A DNA stretch of 6,748 nt from an uncultured Aquincola sp. (GTDB taxonomy: Bacteria > Pseudomonadota > Gammaproteobacteria > Burkholderiales > Burkholderiaceae): the NCBI GenBank assembly GCA_937883885.1, contig CAKZXL010000847.1:1-6748 (forward strand), given 5' to 3'. This document shows, piece by piece, positions 1-6,600 of the stretch. Below the pieces are notes generated by a model that was not told where the DNA came from, ran no database searches, and saw nothing but the letters and a program-made list of their open reading frames with translations. Within the stretch, counting starts at the first letter, position 1, and every line of letters begins with the position of its first letter. The translations under genes and the position numbers were made by a program.

Positions 1-2
1 AT

Positions 3-614
3 GTGCGGGCCAAAACGACCTGAACTCGAGCGCATCAGGCGTCGGCAAGACAGAACGTCGAAATCGCCGGCTTGTTCAGCGTAGCCCTAACTTGCTCAAT
101 CGCGAGTTTTTGATGAGCCAGCCAGACAGGGTCTGTGGGTGGGCGACATTACCTACATCGCCACCGACGAGGGCTGGCTGTTCCTGGCTGTTGCGATCGA
201 CTTGTTCAGCCGCCAGGTGGTGGGCTGGGCGATGCGTCAGAACATGACGCGCGAGTTGGTCATCGATGCACTGCGCATGGCCTGGTTCAACACCATCCGG
301 CCAAGGGCACGGCCTGGTCTTCCACAGCGACCGGGGCAGTCCGTACGCCAGCAAGGACTTACGCGACGTGCTCACCGAATACGGCATCACCGCCTCAATG
401 AGCCGGCGCGGCAACTGCTGAGACAACGCCTGCAGCAAAAGCTTGTTCGGCTCGCTGAAGGTCGAGCGGCTGCACGGCCAGCGCTTGACGACCAGGCGCC
501 AGGCCAACCACTTGGTACAACCGAACCCGACTGCACTCGACGCTCGCCTACGTCAGCCCGATGCAGTTCGAAGAATACTGGCTCGCCGGCCAACCCCGGC
601 AAGCCAGCGCGTAG
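3..614 (+). pseudogene. IS3-family transposase (orfB, DDE/rve integrase fold), multiply broken
   Basis: The protein can be followed through several frames. From about 89 it reads NLLNREF. After a frameshift near 135 it reads [20 protein letters not shown], holding the first catalytic Asp (codon 145-147). After a second shift near 300 it reads [14 protein letters not shown], holding the second Asp (329-331). It then runs through SRRGNC, a TGA at 419-421 where the family has Trp of WDNA, and [13 protein letters not shown]. Exactly 35 residues separate the second Asp from the catalytic position, but codon 437-439 is AAA (Lys) instead of Glu. About eight residues are deleted near 505-512. The normal C-terminus ([21 protein letters not shown]) follows and stops at TAG 612-614. 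The two shifts, the stop, the lost Glu and the deletion make this an old pseudogene. An open frame from 139 that runs on to 804 is only read-through from one fragment. Confidence 0.9.
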
Positions 615-650
615 TCCAGCTATGGGATACGGAATCCAGGGGCAGGGTCA
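524..650 (+). repeat. Direct repeat copy 1 (IS3 right end)
   Basis: This covers the last 29 codons of the transposase plus the right terminus of the IS. It matches 6619-6745 in the same orientation over 127 positions with two mismatches (T576 versus A6671, G645 versus A6740). Similarity ends sharply at both sides: position 523 differs from 6618, and after CA at 649-650 the flanks are unrelated. Confidence 0.95.
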
Positions 651-822
651 CTGCAGCGCGCCGCCCTCCTCCTCCATTCCACACGCATGTCGCGCGCACG
701 GCAACAAGAGCGACACCCACGGCTCTTTACTCGTTAGCCTGCAGCTGTCGGCAAAACAATGCCATAAGAGCACTGAGGTGGTGTCGAGGATATTAGGCCG
801 GTAACGCTGGCAAAATCAGGTT
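651..822. other. Non-coding gap between IS end and the first gene
   Basis: I see no gene here. There is a small hairpin GGCA-N6-TGCC at 750-763. I could not find a convincing sigma-70 -35/-10 pair or a GG-N10-GC sigma-54 element, so the promoter of the gene at 823 is not identified. Open frames crossing this stretch are read-through from the IS remnant. Confidence 0.5.
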
Positions 823-2016
823 GTGAAATCAATCAGTAATCTGCATCGGTTGCTGCGGCGGCGGCGCGCTCTGCTGCTGGCGGGGCTCGGGTTTGGCTGG
901 ACAAGATCCACGCGCGCTGAACACGTTTCGTCCCCCTCAGCCATGCCAGATAAGCCCGCGCTAGCCGAGCCAAGCCGGAACCTCGGAATAGTCGTGATCG
1001 CAGACCGCGTCGACCTGCCGCTTCAAGCAAGCCGCAGCACGCTGACGTTGCTGCTGCCCCCTGAACCGGTTCCCCGCTACTTGACGCTGGAATTTTGGTT
1101 GGCGCCGCGGTTGATGCGGGCCAGGCTGGAGGGCCCAGACGGTCGCCGTATCGACCTGCTGCCGCAGGTGCGGCGGCTGCCAGCCGAGCAGTCCGCCCAT
1201 CCTGACCGTGGCAGCTTTCATGTGTTCGGCGACATTGTCCGCGCACCGGCCGCTGGCGCTTGGCGGTTGGTGCTGGACCACGCATCAGCACCGCAGGCGG
1301 GAGGAGTTTGGGTGCAGGCCGTACTTCAGCCGCGTTTCCGTGCACAAATAGAGACCATGGGAACGTCGCCGTTGCGCAGCGGTGTCGACGTGGACGTACG
1401 CGTGACATTGACAGACTACGGTGTGCCTGACGCCACTGCGCAGCCCGGTCCGCTGCGGGTACAGGGGCCCGAAGGCCGGTCGTTCGAGGCTGACTTGCGG
1501 CGGCTCGGCGAGCCCGGCCGCCATGAAGCGCGTATTCCGCTGCCGTCGCCGGGCATGCTCAAGCTGGCTGTCGAAGCTATCTGGCCGGCCACTGGCGCCC
1601 GGGCTGAGGGCCAGACGACAGTCGAAGTAGGGGCCGGCACGCCGAACGTAGCGCCCAGCGCGACGCTGGCTCTCGACGCCCGGCCAGAATGGGGGCCGGG
1701 CGGCTGTCTCCGGAGCCTCATATTCAGCACCGAGTGGACGGCCCCTGCGCCGGGTGTCTACGTGCTGGCGCTGTTGTTTCGCGACCGCCAGGGCCGCGAT
1801 TGGCGCGTCAGCGGCAGCACCCAGGTTCCCGGCGCGGGGCCGGTTGTTCTTGAGGCGCTGGCCCGGAGTACGCAACTCGCGCAGTGGCAAGGCGGGCCGA
1901 TGCGCGAAGCGGTATCGGTCGAAGTCGTGCAGGCTAGCGGCGAGAGCCCAGTGCTGCTGCGCCGCGCCGCCATCGCGCTACGGCGCCCCTTCGAGCCGCC
2001 GGCCACCTGTCGTTGA
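823..2016 (+). CDS. Exported Ig-like/beta-sandwich protein, paralogue of the dockerin protein but without a dockerin
   Basis: This is an unnamed hypothetical protein of 397 residues. It starts at GTG 823, the only start before an in-frame TAA at 802-804; the upstream AGG is weak and only 2 nt away, so translation may be low. The N-terminus is a signal peptide: a very basic n-region (LLRRRR, 10-15), a hydrophobic core (ALLLAGLGFGW) and likely cleavage after TRA (32). The Arg run leaves Tat export possible. The rest is predicted beta-rich with no catalytic motif I can name. It parallels the protein encoded at 2056-3723. Residues 71-103 correspond to that protein's 48-80. FGDIVRAPAAGAWRLVL (135-151) matches its LYTPWLDLPSNGIWRLRV. 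GPGGCLRSLIFST (281-293) matches GPRNCVAAHTVSLST. It ends after one C-terminal Ig-like unit, where the other protein continues into a second unit and a dockerin. It is convergent with the operon, 39 bp from its last stop. The protein assignment is firm; its function is unknown. Confidence 0.85.
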   Translation: MKSISNLHRLLRRRRALLLAGLGFGWTRSTRAEHVSSPSAMPDKPALAEPSRNLGIVVIADRVDLPLQASRSTLTLLLPPEPVPRYLTLEFWLAPRLMRARLEGPDGRRIDLLPQVRRLPAEQSAHPDRGSFHVFGDIVRAPAAGAWRLVLDHASAPQAGGVWVQAVLQPRFRAQIETMGTSPLRSGVDVDVRVTLTDYGVPDATAQPGPLRVQGPEGRSFEADLRRLGEPGRHEARIPLPSPGMLKLAVEAIWPATGARAEGQTTVEVGAGTPNVAPSATLALDARPEWGPGGCLRSLIFSTEWTAPAPGVYVLALLFRDRQGRDWRVSGSTQVPGAGPVVLEALARSTQLAQWQGGPMREAVSVEVVQASGESPVLLRRAAIALRRPFEPPATCR

Positions 2017-2055
2017 GTCCAGGACCAAGCCGCCGGGTGCCTCGGCTGCCGCCGT
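2017..2055. other. Convergent intergenic spacer
   Basis: This spacer separates two genes that end tail to tail. It is GC-rich and contains only a short GCCG-N7-CGGC inverted repeat without a T-tract, so no canonical intrinsic terminator is visible for either strand. Confidence 0.4.
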
Positions 2056-3723
2056 TCAGCGCGGGCAACTGCCTGCCGCGCAATACAGTCGCTGAAGCAG
2101 CTGCACGTCGCGTAAGTCGATCAGGCCGTTGCGATCCAAGTCGCGCCTGTCACCTGGACTGATTGAACGCACGTTGCGGAAGCTGGCCAGCAGGTCGCGG
2201 TCTGCAGCATCGACGCTGCCGTCGCCGTTCAGGTCGCCGCGGATCGTCGGGGTGAACTGCCAGCGCAACAACGGACCCGATCCGTCGATCACAGACACTG
2301 ACGCAGAGCCCGCCGGGCCGAGCACCAGCACCGACTCGACCTGGAACGGCCCGTCGGCGGCCTGCAGGCTGGTGGCTGGCACATTAACCGAGATCGGAGT
2401 CGTCCCCACGGTCAGATTCGGCGCGAGCGAGAAGGCAGCCACTTGCTGGCGCTCGCCGCCCGTCACACGGAACGACACGCGGTAGTTACCAGCGACGGTG
2501 ACGCCGACCGGGAACGATATGTTCAGCGCGCTGATGTACCCGTTGGTGACGACTGGCGTTACCGTTGCGTCCGAGCCGATGCGAACGGCTTCCTGGCACA
2601 ACGCTGATAGGGTGACGGCCGCCGTGACCGCGGCGTCGCTGGCACTGGCCTCCAGCGTCGTGCCATCGGCAGAGTTAACCACGATTTGAACCAGCTCGAC
2701 GGTGTACGGACCGTCAGCGGCAAGTTCGTTGCGTATGTCGTTGGCAGGAAAGTCCAAGGTCAGCGGCAGTGTGCCCGGCGTCGCTGATAGGCTCTGCGTG
2801 CGCGTGATTCGGCGGCCATTGGCTGCGCGTAGCGTGGCCTTAGCGACGACCTGCCCGGCTGTCAGCAAGGCCGTGCTCAACGAGACGGTGTGGGCCGCCA
2901 CACAGTTTCTCGGTCCGGTCCGCACACCGGCGCCGATACCGGTAAGGCTGAGCTTAGGCGGAGAAACCAGGGCCACTGCACGCGTCTCCCGCAGCACCGG
3001 GCTGCCGTTGGGCGCGTTGAACTGAGCCCGGCCCTGGAACAGGTAGGTACCCACCTCTTCAAAGACCAATGCGCCGGTGTAGAGGCCGTCGTTGGCCCGT
3101 GCATCGCCGCTTCCGCTACGCGCCGCGTCGTTGGCGGCGAGGTCGATCGTTTGGCCGCTGGGTGATCGCGCCGTCAGCGACACCGCCGCGCCGGTCACCG
3201 GGTTGTCACCGTTCAGCAGGAATAGGCTTGCCGCAATAGCGTCGCCCTGCCGGAACTGCGTGCCGCCGAGTAGCACGGCAGCGCGGATGGGGCTATCAAG
3301 GAAGGCAGTGACGCCGACCACCGTGCGCTGCGTTGCCGGAGCGAAGTTCACGCGTAGGCGCCAGATGCCGTTCGACGGCAGGTCCAGCCACGGTGTGTAA
3401 AGCGCTGCGCCCGGCAGCGCCGGCTGCTGGGCGCTGCCACTAAGCAAGGTGGCTTGATTTAGCGCGACTGGCGCGCCGGCCGGATTCAGCAGCGTGAACT
3501 GCGGACTGGGAACAGGCGCCAACACCTGCAGCTGCAGGCGCGTTGCCTCGCTCACCGGCACGGCGATTTCGACGGAAGTCTGACCAGGCAGGACGTCGGC
3601 CTCGTAGAAGGCCGGCGAGCCCACCGGCACGACGGTTTTCTCACCGGTCTGTGCCTCCGCTCCAACGCTCAACAGCAATGCGAGCGCGGCCAGGGCCAGA
3701 TTGTGGATCCAGGGTGCGAACAT
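2056..3723 (-). CDS. Exported multi-domain Ig-like protein with C-terminal type I dockerin
   Basis: This is the last gene of the operon, 555 residues. The start is ATG at 3723: GGAGG lies just upstream and a clear signal peptide follows (core LALAALALLLSVG, cleavage near AEA-Q at 24/25). The open frame extends much further upstream, but only inside the lipase gene. Domains: a beta-sandwich of about 40-145; an Ig/macroglobulin-like unit of about 146-255 with an acidic DARANDGLYTG motif (207-217); then two related units at about 272-375 and 380-490, each with an AADGP(Y/F)xVE segment (335-343 and 455-463). The dockerin is at 495-547, with two calcium loops of EF-hand type. Loop 1 ligands are D497, N499, D501, S503, D505 and D508; loop 2 has D528, D530, N532, D536 and D539. 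Dockerins bind cohesin domains, and the operon's first gene encodes a cohesin-like protein. It is 32 nt downstream of the lipase stop. It is probably a docked surface or adaptor protein; its other ligand is unknown. The dockerin call is firm, the role inferred. Confidence 0.88.
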   Translation of the reverse strand: MFAPWIHNLALAALALLLSVGAEAQTGEKTVVPVGSPAFYEADVLPGQTSVEIAVPVSEATRLQLQVLAPVPSPQFTLLNPAGAPVALNQATLLSGSAQQPALPGAALYTPWLDLPSNGIWRLRVNFAPATQRTVVGVTAFLDSPIRAAVLLGGTQFRQGDAIAASLFLLNGDNPVTGAAVSLTARSPSGQTIDLAANDAARSGSGDARANDGLYTGALVFEEVGTYLFQGRAQFNAPNGSPVLRETRAVALVSPPKLSLTGIGAGVRTGPRNCVAAHTVSLSTALLTAGQVVAKATLRAANGRRITRTQSLSATPGTLPLTLDFPANDIRNELAADGPYTVELVQIVVNSADGTTLEASASDAAVTAAVTLSALCQEAVRIGSDATVTPVVTNGYISALNISFPVGVTVAGNYRVSFRVTGGERQQVAAFSLAPNLTVGTTPISVNVPATSLQAADGPFQVESVLVLGPAGSASVSVIDGSGPLLRWQFTPTIRGDLNGDGSVDAADRDLLASFRNVRSISPGDRRDLDRNGLIDLRDVQLLQRLYCAAGSCPR

Positions 3724-3755
3724 GGTGCCTCCAGCAGACGGTCCGGCGGGCTGTG

Positions 3756-5312
3756 TCACTCGAGCGGCAGGATGCGCTTGAGCAGTTCCTGCACGTTGCT
3801 TCGCCGCTTGACCTCGCTGTGGTTGGTGCCGGCGTTGGTTGTGACGGCGCTGCCGTAGCCTGGGTGGGCGCTGCCAACGGTCACGACTGCATCGTTCGGC
3901 TGAGGCCCGCTGCTGGGCACGACGTCGTATGTCAGCGTGACCAGCGGCACCGGGAAGCAACCTCCGCGCGTGCATACAACGCCCTGCGTCGTGACCCGCG
4001 AGACCTCCTTGGCCGATGCCACGTTGCACATCACCATGTAGGCGTTCTGCAGGCTGCTGGTGATGTAGCCAAACAGGATCGCGTTGGCGAAGCTCGGGAT
4101 CATCTGGTCCAGCTCGGCGCGGGTCGGCTCTCGCTGGCAGTTCGGCCCGGCATCTGCTGCCACCGTAAAGGTGTTCGGCACATTGCCGCGCTGGCGGAGT
4201 CTCAGCGCTGCCTCAGCCGACTGCGTGGTCAGGTCACCCAGGCCCGGTTGCTGAGGCCCCTGGCCGAGGACGTTGGTGCCGAAGGCCGCGAGCGAGCGGT
4301 TCACAAACTCCGCGGCGTACCCACCCGGGTCGCGACCGGTCTGTACGTAGGTGTTCGCCTGTACGAGCTGGATGAGCTGCACGTCGGCTACGGAACTGCC
4401 CCGGTGCGGCGTGCTTAGCGTGCCCAGGCCCAACACCTCGAACTCGGTGGGATTAAGGTAAGCCAGGTACTGCGAGTCAAGGCCGCCCTTACTATGCGCG
4501 ATGATGTTGACCTTCTTGGCCAGCATCGGCTGTAGATAGGCCGCGATCTGGGAGCGCAGCTCGCCAGCGTTGTCCGCGACGCGGCCGCTGGAGTTGGACG
4601 TCGAGAATCGGGTGAAGCGCACGCCAGTGCGCGTCAATTCGTCGAGCACGCCGTCGGCGGAAGCTTGATCCCATGTTGACGCGTCGGCCGCAATGCCATG
4701 CGCCAGCACGATTGGGAAGGCAGCGCGAAACTCAACCGCCACCCAATCCACCGACATGCACCAGTTGTCCTGGCCCGGGGGGCTGGCCTGGTCGATGTCA
4801 ATGCGGATCTCGTTGATCGGTCCGCTGGTCAACGAGGTCGAGAACTTCAGTTGACTGACCTCGACCTGAGCGGCCGCGCCGGCACCCCAAGCATCCGTCC
4901 AAGTGTTGTTGGCCCCGGTCAGAGTCAAGATTCGGCGGCCGTTCAGCGATACGTAGTCGACCTCGCCAGAGGCGCTGTCGATATCGAACACCGGCATCGA
5001 CAGCGTCACGAAGCGGTCAAGCACCTTCTTGTCAATCAGCTTCTGCGGGTCTTTCAGCGTCCCGTCCGCGTTCAGCTCTGCCGGGTTCATCGTTGCAAAC
5101 ACCCGGAACTGAATGACCAAAGGGCCTTCGGACCGGAACGTGCATCCGGTATCGAGGCCAGGGCCGCTGTTGATGACGTAGCGGCCCCAGCGCTGCTCGG
5201 GTGGCTGGAATGGCGAAGACGTCTGCGCGGCGGCCCCCGCAGCCAGCATGAAACTGCATACAGCGATCGCAAAGCGACGCAGTGCGCGCTGATAAGGCGA
5301 GGACGCAGACAT
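3756..5312 (-). CDS. Secreted alpha/beta-hydrolase lipase/esterase
   Basis: The product has 518 residues and is predicted to hydrolyse ester bonds of lipids outside the cytoplasm. The ATG at 5312 is chosen because AAGGAG lies 8 nt upstream and a signal peptide follows (RRFAIAVCSFMLAAGAAA, cleavage near AAA-Q at 29/30); the open frame reaches 5372 but that start lacks this context. Residues 40-196 form an N-terminal beta-rich domain. The hydrolase begins at FPIVLAHGIAADASTWD (199-215), with HG at 205-206 as oxyanion element. The nucleophile is S274 in AHSKGG, followed by STPHRGS (300-306). The likely acid is D474 (PNDAVV) and the base H498 (TNHSEV), both in lipase-like order near the C-terminus. 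Several Cys (57, 185, 392, 429, 447, 452) could form disulfides after export. The fold resembles PGAP1-like/triacylglycerol lipases; the Lys after the nucleophile differs from the common GHSMGG. It has no dockerin of its own. Its RBS overlaps the stop of the preceding gene, implying coupled translation. Substrate is not predictable; hydrolase class is secure. Confidence 0.9.
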   Translation of the reverse strand: MSASSPYQRALRRFAIAVCSFMLAAGAAAQTSSPFQPPEQRWGRYVINSGPGLDTGCTFRSEGPLVIQFRVFATMNPAELNADGTLKDPQKLIDKKVLDRFVTLSMPVFDIDSASGEVDYVSLNGRRILTLTGANNTWTDAWGAGAAAQVEVSQLKFSTSLTSGPINEIRIDIDQASPPGQDNWCMSVDWVAVEFRAAFPIVLAHGIAADASTWDQASADGVLDELTRTGVRFTRFSTSNSSGRVADNAGELRSQIAAYLQPMLAKKVNIIAHSKGGLDSQYLAYLNPTEFEVLGLGTLSTPHRGSSVADVQLIQLVQANTYVQTGRDPGGYAAEFVNRSLAAFGTNVLGQGPQQPGLGDLTTQSAEAALRLRQRGNVPNTFTVAADAGPNCQREPTRAELDQMIPSFANAILFGYITSSLQNAYMVMCNVASAKEVSRVTTQGVVCTRGGCFPVPLVTLTYDVVPSSGPQPNDAVVTVGSAHPGYGSAVTTNAGTNHSEVKRRSNVQELLKRILPLE

Positions 5313-5320
5313 TGGGAACG

Positions 5321-5328
5321 CTCCTTCA
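5321..5328 (-). promoter_or_regulatory. Lipase ribosome binding site fused to the upstream stop codon
   Basis: On the minus strand this reads TGAAGGAG. The TGA ends the 95-residue gene and the AAGGAG is the Shine-Dalgarno of the lipase, 8 nt before its ATG at 5312. The arrangement fixes the lipase start and indicates that ribosomes finishing the small gene reinitiate on the lipase. Confidence 0.8.
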
Positions 5329-5613
5329 GCGAGGCTGAACCTTGACGCGCTCAAGGCGCAGCGCGTCGCCATTACGACGGACGCTGGCCGTTATGCGATC
5401 GCCCTCAGCTACTGTGCCGGGACTGACCGAGTAGGTGTCGGCGCGCCCGCTGTCGAGGCGCACTGTCACGCGACCTCCGTGCACGCGCGAGACCACGCCA
5501 CTGATCTGTACGTCTTCGGGGACATTCGTGTCTGCGGCGGGGGCTGCTTGCACCGGCGGCAGGGTCAGCAGGATCGCCAGCAGCGTGGCGGTAGATAGCA
5601 TGTTCACGCGCAT
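5326..5613 (-). CDS. Small exported OB-like protein (DUF5666-like)
   Basis: The product is a 95-residue protein. It has a signal peptide (core LSTATLLAILLTLPP, cleavage near VQA-A, about residue 23) and a compact beta-rich domain. The domain pattern is GVVSRVHGGRVTVRL (39-53), then an acidic/polar turn, YSVSPGTVAEGDRITASV and ALRLERVKV. Alternating hydrophobics with a central GD resemble DUF5666-type OB folds, whose function is not established. The ATG at 5613 has GGGAG 7 nt upstream and is preferred to the Met at residue 5. The start overlaps the 3' end of the PEP-CTERM gene by 10 nt, and the stop is fused to the lipase RBS, so the three genes are translationally linked. It may be a periplasmic accessory for the lipase or anchor, which is inference. 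The family assignment is by pattern only. Confidence 0.8.
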   Translation of the reverse strand: MRVNMLSTATLLAILLTLPPVQAAPAADTNVPEDVQISGVVSRVHGGRVTVRLDSGRADTYSVSPGTVAEGDRITASVRRNGDALRLERVKVQPR

Positions 5614-6296
5614 GAAGCATCTCCCAGGCGCGCTGACGAGCGCGTGATATGGCGCACCGCGCCAGTCAGTCCTAGCGCAAGCGCGGCTAGCAGGAGCGTG
5701 GAGGGTTCAGGCACGGTGCCCGGAGACCCTGAGCCAATCTCGAAATCCACACGCGATGTTGTAAAGCCCGGCCGCAGGTCGACAAGCGGATCGCTGGACC
5801 CAAAGAGCAGGAACGGGTCGGCCAGATCAATAGCGACATAGGCGGCTGCGTTGGCCGCTAGCGCCTCAAACTGCAACTCGAACAGCAGAAGGTTGTTGGC
5901 CTGCACGGTGTCCAGAACGGACTGGGAGTTGCCCGACAGCGCGAACACATCGATAACACCAGCGCCGCTATTGTTGATGTCGCCCAGGAAGCCGGCCGAT
6001 CCCGCTTCCGGCAGGTCAAGCGGATTACCGCTACCGTTTATTGAGAAGCTTCCGCCGGCAAAGCGCAAGCTCGCCGACGTGTAAAGCACGTCGAGGTCAT
6101 AGAGGCCGAGCGAGTCGCCGGACCCACTGCCCAAGCCGCCAAGCGCGAACTGCAGGCGCAAAGTCGAGCCCACTTGAACCGATGTGCCGTCGGGCGTCAG
6201 CCAAGTGGCCACCGGCGCGGCGATCGATGACCCCCAAGCTCCAAGCAGACACAGTGCACCCCAGACGCGCCATCGCACGAACCGCTGCGATCCCAT
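5604..6296 (-). CDS. PEP-CTERM surface protein with cohesin-like domain
   Basis: This is the first gene of the operon, 230 residues. The ATG at 6296 has GGGAGG 5 nt upstream. A signal peptide spans about 1-27 (basic start, core VWGALCLLGAWGSSIAA). Residues 38-188 resemble a cohesin: VQVGSTLRLQFALGGLG, then the LGLYDLDVLYTSASLRFAGGSF strand pair typical of cohesins, and later LLFELQFEALAANAAAYVAID. The C-terminus is a PEP-CTERM sorting signal: VPEPS at 195-199, a hydrophobic segment LLLAALALGLTGAV and basic residues (R215, R219). Such signals are recognised by an exosortase at the inner membrane, which removes the tail on the way to the cell surface. The 11-residue extension after the basic cluster is longer than usual. 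The gene overlaps the next by 10 nt. Cohesins bind dockerins, and the operon's last gene carries one, so this may be the anchor. The PEP-CTERM call is near certain; the cohesin call is moderate and rests on the strand pattern. Confidence 0.88.
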   Translation of the reverse strand: MGSQRFVRWRVWGALCLLGAWGSSIAAPVATWLTPDGTSVQVGSTLRLQFALGGLGSGSGDSLGLYDLDVLYTSASLRFAGGSFSINGSGNPLDLPEAGSAGFLGDINNSGAGVIDVFALSGNSQSVLDTVQANNLLLFELQFEALAANAAAYVAIDLADPFLLFGSSDPLVDLRPGFTTSRVDFEIGSGSPGTVPEPSTLLLAALALGLTGAVRHITRSSARLGDASCA

Positions 6297-6333
6297 GGTG
6301 ACCTCCCTACGATCTACTTTTGAGGCAGATGTT

Positions 6334-6347
6334 GCCTGTTGCTAACC
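6334..6347 (-). promoter_or_regulatory. Possible sigma-54 type promoter of the operon (GG-N10-GC)
   Basis: On the minus strand TGG at 6348-6346 and GC at 6335-6334 are separated by exactly 10 nt, the invariant -24/-12 spacing of sigma-54 promoters. It would start transcription about 26 nt before the ATG at 6296. Only the invariant doublets and a few flanking bases fit the full consensus, so a chance match is quite possible. Sigma-54 control of PEP-CTERM genes by PrsK/PrsR is known in some proteobacteria. No good sigma-70 pair is visible instead. Confidence 0.22.
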
Positions 6348-6375
6348 AGTGTATTGGCCAACATGGGTTTCTCGC

Positions 6376-6400
6376 CTAGCCACTGGGGCTACCCCCCTAG
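6376..6400 (-). promoter_or_regulatory. Imperfect palindrome, candidate operator
   Basis: A 25-bp element bounded by CTAG at both ends, with an inner GGGG/CCCC dyad (GGGGCTACCCC on the plus strand). It lies 80-104 nt upstream of the first operon gene and could bind a dimeric regulator. No specific regulator can be named from the sequence. Confidence 0.3.
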
Positions 6401-6421
6401 ATCGCCAATTAAAGACCAAAA

Positions 6422-6438
6422 GACATTGCCCAAATGTC
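6422..6438. promoter_or_regulatory. Perfect 6-bp dyad GACATT-N5-AATGTC, candidate operator
   Basis: The two 6-bp arms are perfect inverted repeats around a 5-nt spacer, a spacing of about one and a half helical turns overall. It lies 126-142 nt upstream of the first operon gene, where an activator of a sigma-54 promoter could bind. The assignment is by symmetry and position only. Confidence 0.3.
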
Positions 6439-6600
6439 GGTTCGTTCTGGAGCGTGCATCGCACGCCGCGTCGGCATTGGTGGCGGCTCCCTGAGGCCGC
6501 CGCACCGATGGGCGGGATCCGCATCGACGTACAGCGCTGCGCGACCACGATCACGGTGGCTGGGGCCACCAATACATGCTGCGTTAGCCGACGTTCGACA

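Larger units (their letters stand above)
1..650 (+). mobile_element. IS3-family insertion sequence, 3' part, degenerate
   Basis: This is the right-hand part of an IS3-family element; its left end and orfA lie outside the window. It holds a broken orfB transposase, then a short tail that finishes in GGGGCAGGGTCA at 639-650. That sequence fits the terminal TG...CA rule for IS3 ends and matches the terminal inverted repeat of the mini-element at 6601-6747. The right boundary is set by the point where similarity to the second copy stops, after position 650. No target duplication can be checked because the left end is missing. The element is certainly inactive on its own. Confidence 0.85.
6297..6600. 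other. Non-coding leader region upstream of the operon
   Basis: These 304 bases have no credible gene. Nearest the operon lie the RBS of the PEP-CTERM gene, a weak sigma-54-like element, an 8-bp palindrome TTGGCCAA (6354-6361) and two dyads. The distal part (about 6440-6600) carries a GCGTGC-ATC-GCACGC hairpin at 6452-6466 and otherwise unrecognised sequence up to the mini-IS. Open frames here (6342-6572 minus, 6434-6709 plus) show no protein-like pattern except the IS tail in the second. Confidence 0.55.

Noticed and set aside
139..804. A 221-codon plus-strand open frame
   Set aside because: Only its first part is transposase; after the frameshift near 300 it runs out of frame through the IS and the non-coding gap.
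1285..1890. Long minus-strand open frames opposite the first gene (also 833-1408)
   Set aside because: They are low-complexity Arg/Ala/Pro translations opposite a coherent exported protein.
2017..2055. Bidirectional terminator between the convergent genes
   Set aside because: Only a 4-bp stem with a 7-nt loop and no T-tract on either strand.
3543..4418. A 291-codon plus-strand open frame
   Set aside because: It is antisense to the lipase and dockerin genes, rich in Arg, with no domain pattern; a high-GC shadow.
4698..5345. A 215-codon plus-strand open frame
   Set aside because: It is antisense to the lipase N-terminal half and lacks an RBS or recognisable motif.
6342..6572. A 76-codon minus-strand open frame upstream of the operon
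   Set aside because: It overlaps the probable promoter region and shows no domain, signal peptide or RBS.
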